From: Siphonodentalium dalli
Lineage: Eukaryota; Mollusca; Scaphopoda; Gadilida; Siphonodentaliidae
DNA length: 64,000 bases
Assembly: GCA_032622095.1 (NCBI GenBank)
Contig: CP136063.1
Location: forward strand, 120,054,723 to 120,118,722
Direction of reading: 5' to 3'
The position numbers were made by a program, and so were the translations under genes. Under the pieces are notes generated by a model. That model searched no databases and was not told the DNA's origin. It worked only from the letters and a program-made list of their open reading frames with translations. Shown piece after piece: positions 32,048 through 44,240 of the stretch. How positions within the stretch are numbered: position 1 is the stretch's first letter; the number at the start of each line of letters is the position of its first letter.

Positions 32048-32214
32048 GTAAGTAGAGATGGGACAGTCAAAGTGGGATTAAGGATACCTCATCCGCAGTG
32101 CTATTGTGCTACAGTAAGGATAGCCATGTTAACATATTTCGTTTTATTGTTTTTTTCACAAGCTCGGACACATTATGTATTCAGTGTTCCCGCTGGTCCG
32201 AAAAATCTGTGGCT

Positions 32215-32680
32215 AATTTTTGTTTTGGCCAATTCGGTCCCCATATCATCAAGATACAACAACAACAACGACGACATTTCTTTAAAATGTGCTTTAGTTA
32301 TCAGAATCGATTAATTGCAACAAAATAATGCTAACCGCTGTCAACTATGGTATACAATTTCCCAAAACGTGTTATTTATCAACATTTTGTTCAAAGAAAG
32401 ATGGCCGCGCGTATTATCGCTTGAGCATCACGAAATTTTGCCGTATTACCACTTGATTTTAGAGTTATCTTCATCCGCAATTTTGTCCAAAACCGTCCGT
32501 TTGACGATGTTTTTCTGGGCCACTAATAATTGCACATCTCGAGAAATAACAAACTTCGATATCTTATCACTCTGAGCTTTGATGAGTGGGTTCCTCGACT
32601 CGAATCAAATAAGTTTTACCCCCGAAGCCAAAGAAATAGTAATTTAGGAGCTTTAATTCGGATAATGCATCAGCTAGCTG
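32215..32680 (-). mobile_element. MITE of the TTAA family (family T), diverged copy
   Basis: On the minus strand reads TTATCCGAATTAAAGCTCCT, AATTACTATTTC, GGGGGTAAAAC, TTGATTCGAGTCGAGGAACC, CTCGAGATG, then AACTCTAAAATCAAGTGGTA and a (GTT)n-like stretch ending near GATATGGGGACCGAATTGGC. The arrangement is closest to the copy at 6266-6663, in the opposite orientation. No coding capacity, although frames of up to 86 codons occur. Confidence 0.65.
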
Positions 32681-34235
32681 TATCATCTAACCAATATCAA
32701 ATGATCATAATATACATTTGATTTTCATGTCGATCCCGATGGAACTAAATACCTCTGCTAAGTTTCAAAAACATTTACTGAAAAATCTAGGAATACAAGT
32801 CCGGTCAAACTTGCGTCCACGGACGTCCCGACGGATAGACGGACGGACAAGATGATTCCAATATACCTCATAAGTGACGTGTGTACAAAAAGTACTAATA
32901 CAGGACCAGTTGACCTGGGCTGAAACTATTTATCACATAGCAGACTGCAGGCGGCCGTTGCACATGGAACGACATTGTGAGTCCCCGTAATTTCTGCCTT
33001 CGCACTCTATTGCCACCGTAGATCCTCATTGATAACACGGAGCCGTCCCAAAGACTACTTTAATTTTGATGGATGCCCCCTAATTGCACATTCGCATTAA
33101 TTTAGATACAAATCAATGCCTGCAAATTCCCACATCATATCTATTTGTCGCATTTTCTGTGCTTTTCAAAAAATTATACATTGACAAATCAATAAGCACG
33201 ACGTTCTAGTTATCCCTGTGTGGACACGTCATGAAAATCAACACCTTAGATAGGATCCTCATTCCACTAATAATAATTACACAAAATGATTATGATTCAT
33301 CCCTAATTTCTGGAGAAAATATATTGCAAGAAATCGAACATTGATTTAGATTCGAAATGGTTCGTGTATTCAGTGGATAGTGATTTCAGTTGGGACCATA
33401 TGCAAAATTGCCAATTGATTAACCCACGTACTGCATCAAAGTTTTGGTTGGGTCAATTATAAACATAATTTGAGAATAAGGCCTAGACGCACGTTTTGTC
33501 AAAATTTCCTGAATAGATTTGATCAAACTCTGTCTTGAATTTCTTTGGAAATTTGGTACATGTGATTAACGGAACACACAGTTTAAAAGACCACCAATCA
33601 ATTGCACATTATAAGCCCACTTGTTTTTGTCGATTTTTAAAATACTGTATGAGACTTGCTGAACATCGACATGGAAAACCAATCAGATCCGCGTATTTTG
33701 GGTGGAGTTACGGTCCTTAATTGGTTCATTTTTGTGAATTTTGATCGCATTAGCACAATACCTTCGGCGAGGTCGGTTCGCGTGGGAATATTTGGTATGT
33801 CAGTCTGTCCCAACAGTGTTGTGTGTGATAGTCAGTTACAATTAATGCATTTTCAATCGAAGCCCATGTTTGGCATAGATACCGCCCCTCGACCCCGCAT
33901 CTCTGATGCGATAGTCGATATAGTTGTGACATGAGTAATCTTTTTTTAAATCTTGGCTAATTTGGGCGTTTTGAGAAATAGCTAGTATCTGCATGAAACC
34001 GTAAAAATGACAACTGGAGCAAAACTAGCTGTATATTTTCTTAACAGCATCAGTTTGCCCTACTAGCATCATGGCACTTCAGCAGGACCACAGCATCCAT
34101 TCCTATATAGTCCCACTTAACCAGTGGTGTTATACTGTGGCCTATTTTCAATTGATTTCTCTCTGCTTGGTCGCATATATAAATATGTTTGTGCATTGGG
34201 CTGAAGTACGTGTGTTTTCTGTATTCTCCATTGTA
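32681..34235. other. No gene recognised
   Basis: 32720-32900 looks like the 3' part of a tandem-core repeat (CAAACTTGCGTCCACGGACG, GACGGATAGACGGACGGAC). Open frames of 60-92 codons at 33535-33934 carry no recognised motif. Confidence 0.4.
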
Positions 34236-34237
34236 AT

Positions 34238-35047
34238 ATAAGGGGGGTATCTACTATATATTTTGAGACTTCCGTATATATATATTTGTCCTCTATAGAA
34301 TCGAAAACGGCTGGCTCGATTGAGCTCAAACTTCCCATCTAATGGTAAAATCCCACGGGAATCGTCGCGGCGTTTTGGAGAAGCTCTGAGCAGTCATTAT
34401 CCACTCCCAATCATCAAAATCACCGTCCTCACGCTCTTTATATTGACCAAATTTGGCGTTGTTAACCGATATAACGCTCTTTATTGCCATCGGCATTGAT
34501 AAACGGTCACCTATGCGTACGAAACTACGAATGCAAAACGCACCGGAACCGGAATGCATTTATCTTGATTAAAAAAGCAGAATTAACTCATTGGAAAACA
34601 ACAAATGCGTGTCATGTGATGCTTATGTATGTCGTTCCTAGGAACGGGGGAGATTTTCATCGAATCATACCTCTTTTAGGGACGGGGGAGAATTTCATCG
34701 GGTCAGTTTTTCCGCCATAGGGACGGGTACCATCATTTCTCTTGATTAAAAAGGCAGAATTAACTCATTGAAAAAAATTAAATTAAAAAAAAAAAAATGC
34801 ATGTTGTGTGATTCTTATGTCTGTCGTTCCTAGGAAGGGGGAGATTTTCATCGGGTCAGTTTTTCCGCCCGATGTACCGTAAATCATACCTCTTTTAGGG
34901 ACGGGTACCATCATTTCTCTTGATTAAAAAGGCAGAATTAACTCATTGGAAAAAAAAAATTAAAAAAGGCAGAATTAATTTTTTTTTTTTTTTTTTTAAA
35001 TGTCATGTTTCTGACCAACCACGCCAGTGGCGGGCTAACCTGCTAGT
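34238..35047 (-). repeat. Family E interspersed repeat, copy 5 (minus)
   Basis: On the minus strand begins ATACTAGCAGGTTAGCCCGC (35047) and ends GGAAGTCTCAAAATATATAG near 34248, the same terminal motifs as the plus-strand copies. The core differs: it is made of two to three units of about 180 bp (34566-34740, 34741-34918, 34919 onward) carrying GATTAAAAAGGCAGAATTAA, GTCGTTCCTAGGAA and GATTTTCATCGGGTCAG. So family E shares ends but not the core. Confidence 0.7.
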
Positions 35048-35084
35048 ATGATATAATTAAAAAAATAACTCAACATTATAACAC

Positions 35085-35432
35085 AAATGAGGCTCCCGCT
35101 CATAGAGCCAAGACAATGGGCTGTTTGTTGATTGCTTGTTTTGTGAAATTATTTAGTTATTCTAGTAGTTCTCCATGTCCAAAGAGACTGAATTAGAATA
35201 ACAATCATATATTACGCAATTAGATCCATTTAAAAAGAAAACCACATATAATTAATTTTCTAAATTTTCTAATGGAATGTTCATTTCATGCCGGCTGGCC
35301 AATCAAAATTGGGCTGAGGTGAGTTCTGTATGTCATAGGTTTACAACCAAATTGCAGTGAGTGCCAGTGACCACCATATATTTTAAGTCCAGTTGATTTA
35401 TCACTGCTTGAGTGAACCAGAGTGCATATACA
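35085..35432 (-). repeat. Interspersed repeat R1, inverted copy
   Basis: ATTGGGCTGAGGTGAG and CACTGCTTGAGTGAACCAGAG are the reverse complements of sequence at about 10155-10170 and 10045-10065. The copy ends where the TTAA foldback element starts. Confidence 0.55.
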
Positions 35433-35436
35433 TTAA

Positions 35437-35774
35437 AGGGGTACTGTACCCTAAATCCGGCCATTTGTTGGACCATCTCCTTTAATATTCAACAGAATAT
35501 ATGCAACAAATGAATGAATTTGAACCATGGATGAGTGCAAAATATAAGCATTTACTTTATGAACGATGCAAACAACATGGTAATTATAAGGAAAATGAAT
35601 TTATGGCTGGAGTCATAAATTCATTTTCATTATAATTACCATGCTGTTTGCATTATTCATAGAGCACACGAGTGTATTTTGCACAAATCCATGACTCAAA
35701 TTCATCCGTTTGGATTATGTTGAGTATAAAAGGAGATGGTCCATTAATGGTTGGATTTAGGGTACTGTACCCCT
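35437..35774. mobile_element. Foldback MITE with TTAA target duplication, 338 bp
   Basis: Begins AGGGGTACTGTACCCTAAAT and ends ATTTAGGGTACTGTACCCCT, flanked on both sides by TTAA (35433-35436 and 35775-35778). Almost the whole element folds back on itself: TTTGTTGGACCATCTCCTTT pairs with AAAGGAGATGGTCCATTAAT-like sequence on the right, and AATGAATTTATGG with the mirrored stretch near the centre at 35595-35630. TTAA duplications are typical of piggyBac- and Kolobok-type transposases; no transposase is present. A partial copy lies at 47812-48015. Confidence 0.88.
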
Positions 35775-35778
35775 TTAA

Positions 35779-38328
35779 GTTTGGTGACATGCATGCATTT
35801 TCCATTCTTTTGTAGACCGCTCAGTCACTTAATTTGGTCCCTTGGGTGCCAATTAGTACCATCGGAGGTCCCCCTGCAGCTACCCATGTATATTGACCTT
35901 TGGACATGCTCCTATAATTCCATGACGATATATTTTAACATGCCTCGGTGATAAATTTCCATTTCAATTTTGCTTTGTATGCGTTAAACTGTTCCGTACT
36001 GTTCTTGCTCATTTTACAGAAATAAGTATGTGTGGCTATATGACTATATGTTGTCCAAACCCGTCGCCCAAACCGTACAAATCTCTCTCCATTGAATGGC
36101 ATTGATCCTGTACGCGTCTTCAGAACCGCTGGAGCGAATTCAAGTTCATATTTGATGTGGGTATTAATTTTTTTTTAATGAACCGGACAGTCTTGTTATA
36201 TAGTGTAGTCTGGGAACTTGATGGATTTGTTCCCAATTAATTTTAAATCACAAAAATATTTCTGAAACGATCGAAGACGTGGAGCTTATGTTTGGCATGG
36301 GACGTCCGTGGCTGATTTGGGATTCTGATTCGTTCAAACGGAGCAAGACTCAGCAAGTCAGACTGGTTCTGGTATTCAAACCGGAACAATATATATATAT
36401 GGGTGGGTGAATTCCAGAGCATTCCAATGGGACTTAAAGGGAAACTGTGTCTAAATTTCCGGTATTTGAAATATGTCATATAAGATTTAGTTGTTTAGGG
36501 GATTTTGCGGAAGGTATATATACATACTAAATCAAGTTTTAGAAACACGATTAGTATCTATTTTTGGCCAATCGGCCGCGAATAGGATTTGTCGGTGGAC
36601 TATTTTGCTTTTATTTCGGACAATTTCCGTCTAGTTTGATCTGATTCGGCCAATATTTCCAATTGAATATGGACAGCTTGGTTTCTCATAATATTGCAAA
36701 ATGAATATTAACCGACAAAACGTCTGTAATAAGTCATACGTGAGAACATGTTTCATTCTGTACGTGATTGCAGTGGTCTGACCATCGGAGCTCGGGACAT
36801 ATGTATACCGTATAGTCTGAGAACTCTGTCTTGCAGTTGTCATGTGCGTTGAAGTTCTTCTGAATAACGTAAAAGGTTATAACCAGGGGTATTTTCCGAC
36901 ACATTCAAGTTACTACAACGCATGGATGGTGTCCTTGATCTGAATATATATTACAGTGCGCACGCCCGGGGTCTCGTTGCCTCTGGTTGAACGAGATCTC
37001 GCGTGAAGATATGCTCGCCCTAATGTCGTAAATTCATTTAGCTGCCATGGCGTGCCGTCTTACTGCACCCTGATTATACCGAAGTATATCGATCCACCTC
37101 GGCAAAGCTACGCAATGCATTTATGTCTGCAACTATAATATAGACAATGTAATCACGGAGTGACCCGGAACGTCTAATTTAATCGAGACCGAGAACAACA
37201 CCACGTCTACACGCCATTCGCCCGAGATGTTGGATCTACAGACAGCAACCAGTCAGTGATTGATATTAGAAGAATACTGATTTTTTGCGGAATGTTAAAC
37301 AACCAAAGAGATGTGACGCACCATATAAGCAATCAAACCAATGAACTGCCTGTCTTGAGAAGTATGCCTAATTGGGTGTTAACTTAAATTCCCTGCGGAT
37401 AAAGCAAACGCTGCAAGCATTATAAATTGTGTCAGCTGGGGGCGCTGAGGAGAGATCACATGCAGATGATGCAGTGTACATATATATAGGTACGGGAACT
37501 TTTTATATTCTGTATATTGTTAGTATATAATAATATATACAATATTGGCGGACCTCTTAATTGTTAAAGCGGAGAATCCGATAACTGAGGATGTCACCTC
37601 TGGTACAGCAGGGAATTGCCGAGAATCGGGTTATTTTTAATTGGCACGCAAGACCCATACCACACCCCACGGTTAACAACATAAGGACTCCAGATTCATA
37701 TGACATATTTAATCGTTGTTCGTGCATGGTGCAGCTTGTGTACTATGTATAGCACAATAGTGTTTAATTGTTTCAATATTTCTTAGCCCAAATGACAACT
37801 ATTATAGTTGTCTTGTATTCCTTATTTTCTTAACCGATAAGCAGGATAGATCCCAGCTGGGGTCCGGGCGCAACTTTATTTATTTATTATTTTTTAATAT
37901 GTAATTAAAAATATTTTTTTTTAAATATGTTCCCGGGCGCCCGTGGGGTGAACATCATAATTATATCAGCGAAGAAATATATATATATATGAACTAAATA
38001 CCTCGGCCATAACGGCGTGTATATGTGCGATCTGTACGCTTCCGACCCAAAAAGCCCCCCCCCCCCCAACCCCCACCCCAGATTCCTAAAGAAGTTCACA
38101 TTAATTCTGACTGCCATGTACCCATTTAAGCGCCCATGTCACAATAATTATCGATTTCCATCCATCACTTTATTTGTGGATCAAGGCAAGATGGAGAACT
38201 CTATCTTCGCAATAAAACTAAGCGCGCTGCTTGATCGAATGAAGTCCAGAAGCAAAGGGCCCATTGATTTTAGGCTGTGAGTAAACATTCTCTGTTAATT
38301 TTTTTTTTTCTCTGCGGATTCTGCTTCT
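35779..38328. other. No gene recognised
   Basis: Unassigned DNA. 37905-38100 has AT runs, a C12 run near 38056-38067 and a short (TA)n at 37978-37990. A 87-codon frame at 38017-38280 shows no recognised motif and its composition follows these runs. Confidence 0.4.
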
Positions 38329-38330
38329 TA

Positions 38331-38693
38331 TGGAATCCTATTAGGGCCACCTGCTAATGGCGCCATTAGTAACGCGCCGAAAGCGACAAAATATGCGCCG
38401 TTACGGCGCACTATTTGTCCCTTTCGGCGCACTTTTTGTCGCTTTCGGCGCGCGCGCCGAAAGCGACAAAATGTGCGATATTAGCGCATGTTTCGGCGCG
38501 TTACTAATGGCGCACTTTTTGTCGCTTTCGGCGCGCGCCGAAAGCGCCATTAGGCATACTATTAGGTCCACTCCCTAATGGCGCGCGCCGGAAGCGACAA
38601 AAAGTGCGCCATTAGGGTATGTTTCGGCGCGCGCCGAAAGCGACAAAAAGTGCGCCGAAAGCGCCATTAGCAAGTGGCCCTAATAGGATTCCA
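38331..38693. mobile_element. GC-rich foldback MITE flanked by TA, 363 bp
   Basis: Left end TGGAATCCTATTAGGGCCAC, right end GTGGCCCTAATAGGATTCCA (one mismatch region at C(C/T)TGCTAATGG), with TA on both sides (38329-38330 and 38694-38695), as for Tc1/mariner-type insertion. The interior is unlike the surrounding DNA: it repeats GCGCCGAAAGCGACAAAA in both orientations (GGCGCGCGCCGAAAGCG palindromes), giving nested hairpins and many CpG and GCGC sites in an AT-rich region. No coding. A solo end lies at 26951-26983. Confidence 0.88.
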
Positions 38694-38699
38694 TAGCTT

Positions 38700-40840
38700 C
38701 TGGATGGTATGTGCTTCAATTTCTGGGAAGGTGTGGAGGTCACACCCTTGAGCATTTCCGGGAATCCAAGATGGCGTCCAACATGGCCGACATGTTACAC
38801 AATATGAACCATGTCTGTTTAATCCGTTTGCTGGAGAGAATATCTCATAAAATGTATACAAATGCTATTACATTTTATTTATACAACATTTCAGATGGAA
38901 AAAATGGTACTCCTATAGCAAGATGGCTGCCAAAATGGTGACCTGCATGAATTTGGAAAATATACACATTTTCAATCATATCGTATATATCAGTTTCTAC
39001 TGTTTCGAACTGTAAATTGTGGTTTATTTTCCCATTATTCATGTCCTATGATTATTTGAACAGTGACATTTGTTGTCCATTTGTTTCTAATCCCTAAACA
39101 AATTATTTTAAAGAACGTTGTATGAAATTGCATGAATGTGCGAGCATCATAATTAGTATGCCCTGTGTTTTAACCACAATTGATTTAGCTCATACCAATT
39201 TGGGATATGACATGGGCGAACAACTCATTCGGAGAAACTGATATCCTAGCCTATTCCAGTGTATCATCAAGTATTTTCCACAATGACCTGAGTTTCTCCG
39301 TAAATTATCTTGGGCATACTTAAAAATTCCTCCACCTAGCTCTAGCGTTCGGGAGTAATCATCACAGTGAGATTTCTATTTCACTGTATTGTCCTGATGT
39401 GCACACTTTTGTGACTGAGTGCTAGCCTATATTCAACCAACAGTTTGCTACGCTTCATCCCGCAGACTGAGAATTAACCAATTTTGTTCAATCCAACGCT
39501 GGTTTCCAATAGCTATAATCAAGAATATAACAAGATCATTGGAAATATACACACTCCAACTATCAATGGAAATATCATTGAATTCAGGTTCTTATTCTAA
39601 GTGATTTCACAAGTATTTGGCTTTTTACATGTGAAATTGGGATTTATGACATCCCCTGTTATGGTATTTCTCACGGAAATTGTATTGTTCTTGATGCACG
39701 AAGAGGATATTGAATAAATGTTAGTTCAGGATCATATGGTCAACAATACCCGGTGTATGGTGCTATATAAACTCACACAACGTTCAATGCTGCCATCTGA
39801 ATGTTTGTGAGTGATTGTTGCACTGGCAGCGCAACGTATATTCTTTTGATGGCCGATGACGCTGTGGTCAAATTATTTCCCTGATCTACTAGGTCATGAC
39901 AAAGATTTTATGTTGTACAGCTTTTTGGAACTCCGGAAATATCCATTTCAATTAGTCTGAGACTTACTCATATACTCATACCACAAGACCGGTACGACAA
40001 AAGTTCCATCTGCATAGGATCACGCTTAATCACGCCACTATATACCTATCATAATTATTATCTTCATATATAATAAGTGCATTCTTCACATAGCCGTTAT
40101 AACTGCATTAGAATATACATGGTTGTATCTTGAATAAATGAAATATGACGCAGGAGTTTCTGGTTGTCTACAATATATATATCATACCACATGCGCACTG
40201 TAATTTCCATATCCATAGTGTCTTCTATTGTGCCATGTTGTTTCTTTTTAATTACATAATACAGATTAGCAAACTCCATGCATCCACCAGTCACGACATG
40301 TAAGCGCATAAGGACAAAAATATCTATTTTTCTATAAATTTGCCACCATTTTGACTACCATCATAACCTCAGTAACCGTTTCAGGTCCTAATGAGATTGC
40401 ATATTATAGGCAATACTCCCACCCGCTTAATTCATTCAAATCTATTTTTCGCTCAGTTTTAAATTCGCTCACCGGTGGGTGCACGAAATATAGTATTGGG
40501 TGAATTTAAATATGAGTAAGTTAGTCTATATTGGTATTTTAGTATTTCCCCCCAGGGACATGTGATCATGAATGGGTTTACCGATCCAAAACTTTAATGT
40601 TTGATTTTCTAAAGTGAACTCCATGTGTTCAATTGAAGTTAAATAAAAGGTCGGCCGACCACAGTGCCCCCCGACAACGTGGCAAGTCGATGCCGCTTTG
40701 TTAAAGAACTTTAAAAAAATGTTGAAATGTTCTAAGTCGAACGGGTTAATAATTCCATAAAAAAAAAATTCCGTCATCTATATACATGTTGCACATCTCC
40801 AATATGTGGGTAACAACACTCTGAAGTTTCAAATATCTAC
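38700..40840. other. No gene recognised
   Basis: Short frames only. 38750-38800 has AAGATGGCGTCCAACATGGC, the kind of sequence found in tandem-core repeats. No exon-like stretch with consistent splice sites was found. Confidence 0.4.
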
Positions 40841-41404
40841 GATCAAAACTGTAGGAGGAGTTTATTACACCACGAAGGTATACCCTCATACAGAAAATTA
40901 TAAAAAATGTTTTTCAAAATTGAAAGGCCCATAAATCTGGGAAAAATCATTGGATCAAACTCAAATTCGAACTTGACCTGTATTTTGATATGAACGACCC
41001 ACAAAAAAAACAACAGAATTTTCAATTAAACAATCCAAACTTGAGTTATCATCCGAAACCAAAGAAAAAACTAGAAAAATTGAATTTTCTATGTCGAAAA
41101 GCCCATAACTCGGAGAAAAATCATCGGATCAAACTCAAATTCGAACTTGACCTGTATTTTGATATGTCTGATCCACACAAAAAAACGGTATTTGCAATTA
41201 AAGGATCCAAACTTGAGATATCATCCGGAAACCGAAAAAATGAGAAATTTTCTAAGTAAAAAAAAAGTTGAAAAAAAGGGAAATAACTCCATAAAAGAAC
41301 ATCGGATCAAACCCAGAAATGTGTTCTTGGTTGAGACAACTACATACAAAGTTTCAATCAAATCGGATGATCATTACTGGAGTTATAACTCCGAACGGAC
41401 GCAC
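40840..41404 (+). repeat. Tandem-core repeat fragment (family C)
   Basis: About three diverged units of roughly 150-190 bp (near 40905, 41090 and 41270), each with CATAA(C/A)TC, AAAAATCAT(C/T)GGATCAAA, TTCGAACTTGACCTGTATTT and TTGATATG. It ends AGTTATAACTCCGAACGGAC then GCACAGACGG, typical of the right flank of such elements. The open frames across it (40990-41259, 41147 onward) follow the units. It abuts family Y LINE sequence at about 41405. A related region is 56760-57260. Confidence 0.65.
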
Positions 41405-41755
41405 AGACGGAGCTTTCGTAACGCTAGCGTGGTAGACTATATGATTGGATCGCACTTCTTGTTACCGATGATTGACAATTTTGACGTTCTCCGATTTTCA
41501 TCTTTATTCTCCGACTGCCATAGTTCGGTTCGAATTATTTTGACTACCAGACGCGATAAACAAAATGTAGACAAATCATGCGAATATAAAAACAAAATAC
41601 TGCCAAAAATAAAGCAATTCGGTGCGGAAAATGTGGGCGCATATCTTCAGAATTTCAATGCAGTATATGCGGAATAATTTGGTAGAAATTTTAACTTATC
41701 AGATACAAGCACAACCGAGAACATTATTGACATAAACGAAACATGCGAGAAAATT
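41405..41755 (+). pseudogene. Family Y endonuclease C-terminal end and linker
   Basis: Open to a stop at 41675: RRSFRNASVVDYMIGSHFLL and IDNFDVLRFSSLFSDCHSSV match the VVDY-x-I and LSDxH boxes that end APE-type endonuclease domains. The frame then gives KILPKIKQFGAENVGAYLQN and, after one stop, FGRNFNLSDTSTTENIIDIN. The apparent start in the upstream repeat (41147) is not original. Confidence 0.75.
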
Positions 41756-44240
41756 AATGAAAGTGTCAATGACACTGTAGCTCAACTTGGAAAGGGAATA
41801 ATTTAATATATTACAGTAAATGGAGCGATTAGGAATGTGGAAAGTTGAATGTCTAATACTAGTTTATAGACATGAAGAGAAAAGTAAAATCCAAGATGGC
41901 TGCTGGCGGCCATGTTTTCGGCCGAATGACCCCAAAATGAGTCGTTCCCATCTACATGTCATCATTAACATCAATGACAAATTTTATGACGATCAGACTA
42001 AAGGTACGACCTGTAGCCCATGCTAAAGAATTTAGTCATACAAAGAGTAAAATCCAAGATGGCTGCTGGCGGCCATGTTTTTTGGCCGATTGACCCCAAA
42101 ATGACTCGTTCCAATCTACATGTCATTGTTAACATCCATGACAAATTGTATGATGATCAGACTAAAGGTACGACCTGTAGCCCGTGCTAAAGAATTTAGT
42201 CATACAAAGAGTAAAATCCAAGATGGCTGCTGGCGGCCACGTTTTTTCGCCAAATGACCCCAAAATTACTCGTTCCCATCTACATATCAACATTAACATC
42301 CAGGACAAATTTCATGATGATCAGACGAATAGTACGACCTGTGGCCCGTGCTAATGGATTAAATTTTGAAATCCAAGATGGCCACTGGCGGCCATGTTTT
42401 TTGTCCGAATGACCCCAAAATGACTCGTTCCCATTTACATTCCAATTTCAACAGCCATGAAAATTTTTATGATGATCAGACTAAAGGTAAGACCTGTAGC
42501 CCGTGCTAAAGGATTTAGTCATACAAAGAGTAAAATCCAAGATGGCTGCTGGCGGCCATCTTTTTTGGCCGAATGACCCCAAAATGACTCGTTCCCATCT
42601 ACATGTCATTATTAACATTCATGAAAAAATTTATGATGATCAGACTAAAGATACAACCTGTAGCCCGTGCTAAAGGATTTGGTCATACAAAGAGTAAAAT
42701 CCAAGATGGCTGCTGGCGACCATGTTTTTTGGCCGATTGACCCCAAAATTACTCGTTCCCATCTACATGTAAATATTATCATCCATGACAAATTTCATGA
42801 TGATCAGACAATCAGTACGACCTGTGGCCCGTGCTAATGGATTAAATTTTTAAATCCAAGATGGCCGCTGGCGGCCATGTTTTTTGTCCGAATGACCCCA
42901 AAATGACTCGTTCCCATCTACATTCCAATATCAACAGCCATGACAAATTTTATAATGATCAGACTAAAGGTACGACCTGTAGCCTGTGCTAAAGGATTTA
43001 GTCATACAAAGAGTAAAATCCAAGATGGCTGCTGACGGCCATGTTTTTTGGCCGAATGACCCCACAATGACTCGTTCCCATCTACATGTGATTATTAACA
43101 TTCTTGACAAATTTTATGATGATCAGACTAAAAGTAGGACCTGTAGCCCGTGCTAAAGGATTTAGTCATGCAAAGAGTAAAATCCAAGACGGCTGCTGGC
43201 GGCCATGTTTTCTGGCCGATTGACCCCAAAATGACTCGTTCCAATCTACATGTCATTGTTAACATCCATGACAAATTTGATGATGATCAGACTAAAGGTA
43301 CGACCTGTAGCCCGTGCTAAAGAATTTAGTCATACAAAGAGTAAAATCCAAGATGGCTGCTGGCGGCCATGTTTTTGGGCCGAATGACCCCAAAATTACT
43401 CGTTCCCATCTACATGTCAATATTAACATCCATGACAAATTTCATGACGATCAGACGAACAGTGCGACCTGTGGCCCGTGCTAATGGATTGAATTTTGAA
43501 AACAAAGATGGCCACTGGCGGCCATGTTTTTTGTCCGAATGACCCCAAAATGACTCGTTCCCATCTACATTCCAATTTCAACAGCCATGATAAATTTCAT
43601 GATTATCAGACTAAAGGTACGACCTGTAGCCCGTGCTAAAGGATTTAGTCATACAAAGAGTAAAATCCAAGATGGCTGCTGGCGGCCATGTTTTTTGCCC
43701 GAATAACCCAAAAATGACTCGTTCCCATTTACATGTCATTGTTAACATCCATGACAAATTTTATGACGATCTGACTAAAGGTACGACCTGTAGCCCGTGC
43801 TAAAGGATTTAGTCATGCAAAGAGTAAAATCGAAGATGGCTGCTGGCGGCCATGTTTTTTGGCCGAATGACCCCAAAATAACTCGTTCCCATCTACATGT
43901 CAATATTAACATCCATGACAAATTTCATGACGATCAGACGAACAGTACGGCATGTAGCCCGTGCTAATGGATTGAATTTTGAAATCTAAGATGGCCACTG
44001 GCGGCCATGTTTTTTTTCCGTATGACCCCAAAATGAATCATTCCGGTACAAATGTTGATGTCAACAGCTATGACAAATTTCATAATGATCCGATCAAAGG
44101 TACGACCTGTAGCCTCTATTGTTGACGCGTTACGTACACACGCACACACGCACACACGCGCACACGCACACACGCACACACGGACGACGGACGACAAAGC
44201 CATGGCAATAGCTCAAACTTTACAAAGTAAAGTTGAGCTA
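41756..44240 (+). mobile_element. Helentron/pearl-like element, family A, copy 1 (tandem core)
   Basis: The left end AATGAAAGTGTCAATGACAC carries the palindrome GTGTCA-A-TGACAC, followed by TGTAGCTCAACTT. Then come about 14 tandem units of about 162 bp (41891-44100), each with CAAGATGGCTGCTGGCGGCC, ACTCGTTCCCATCTACATG and GTACGACCTGTAGCCCG. At the right a CA/CG microsatellite (44132-44181), GGACGACGGACGAC, and a terminal hairpin TAGCTCAAACTTTAC-AAA-GTAAAGTTGAGCTA (44209-44240). The left TAGCTCAACTT is the inverted partner of the right end. This layout matches pearl and HINE elements. No protein is encoded. Confidence 0.85.
44132..44195. repeat. CA/CG microsatellite plus GGACGAC repeats at the 3' end of the family A element
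   Basis: Cytosine- and CA-rich repeat (CACACGCACACACGCACACA type) followed by CACGGACGACGGACGACAAA. The same order occurs in family A copy 2 (53097-53135), so it is part of the element, not an independent microsatellite. Confidence 0.85.
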
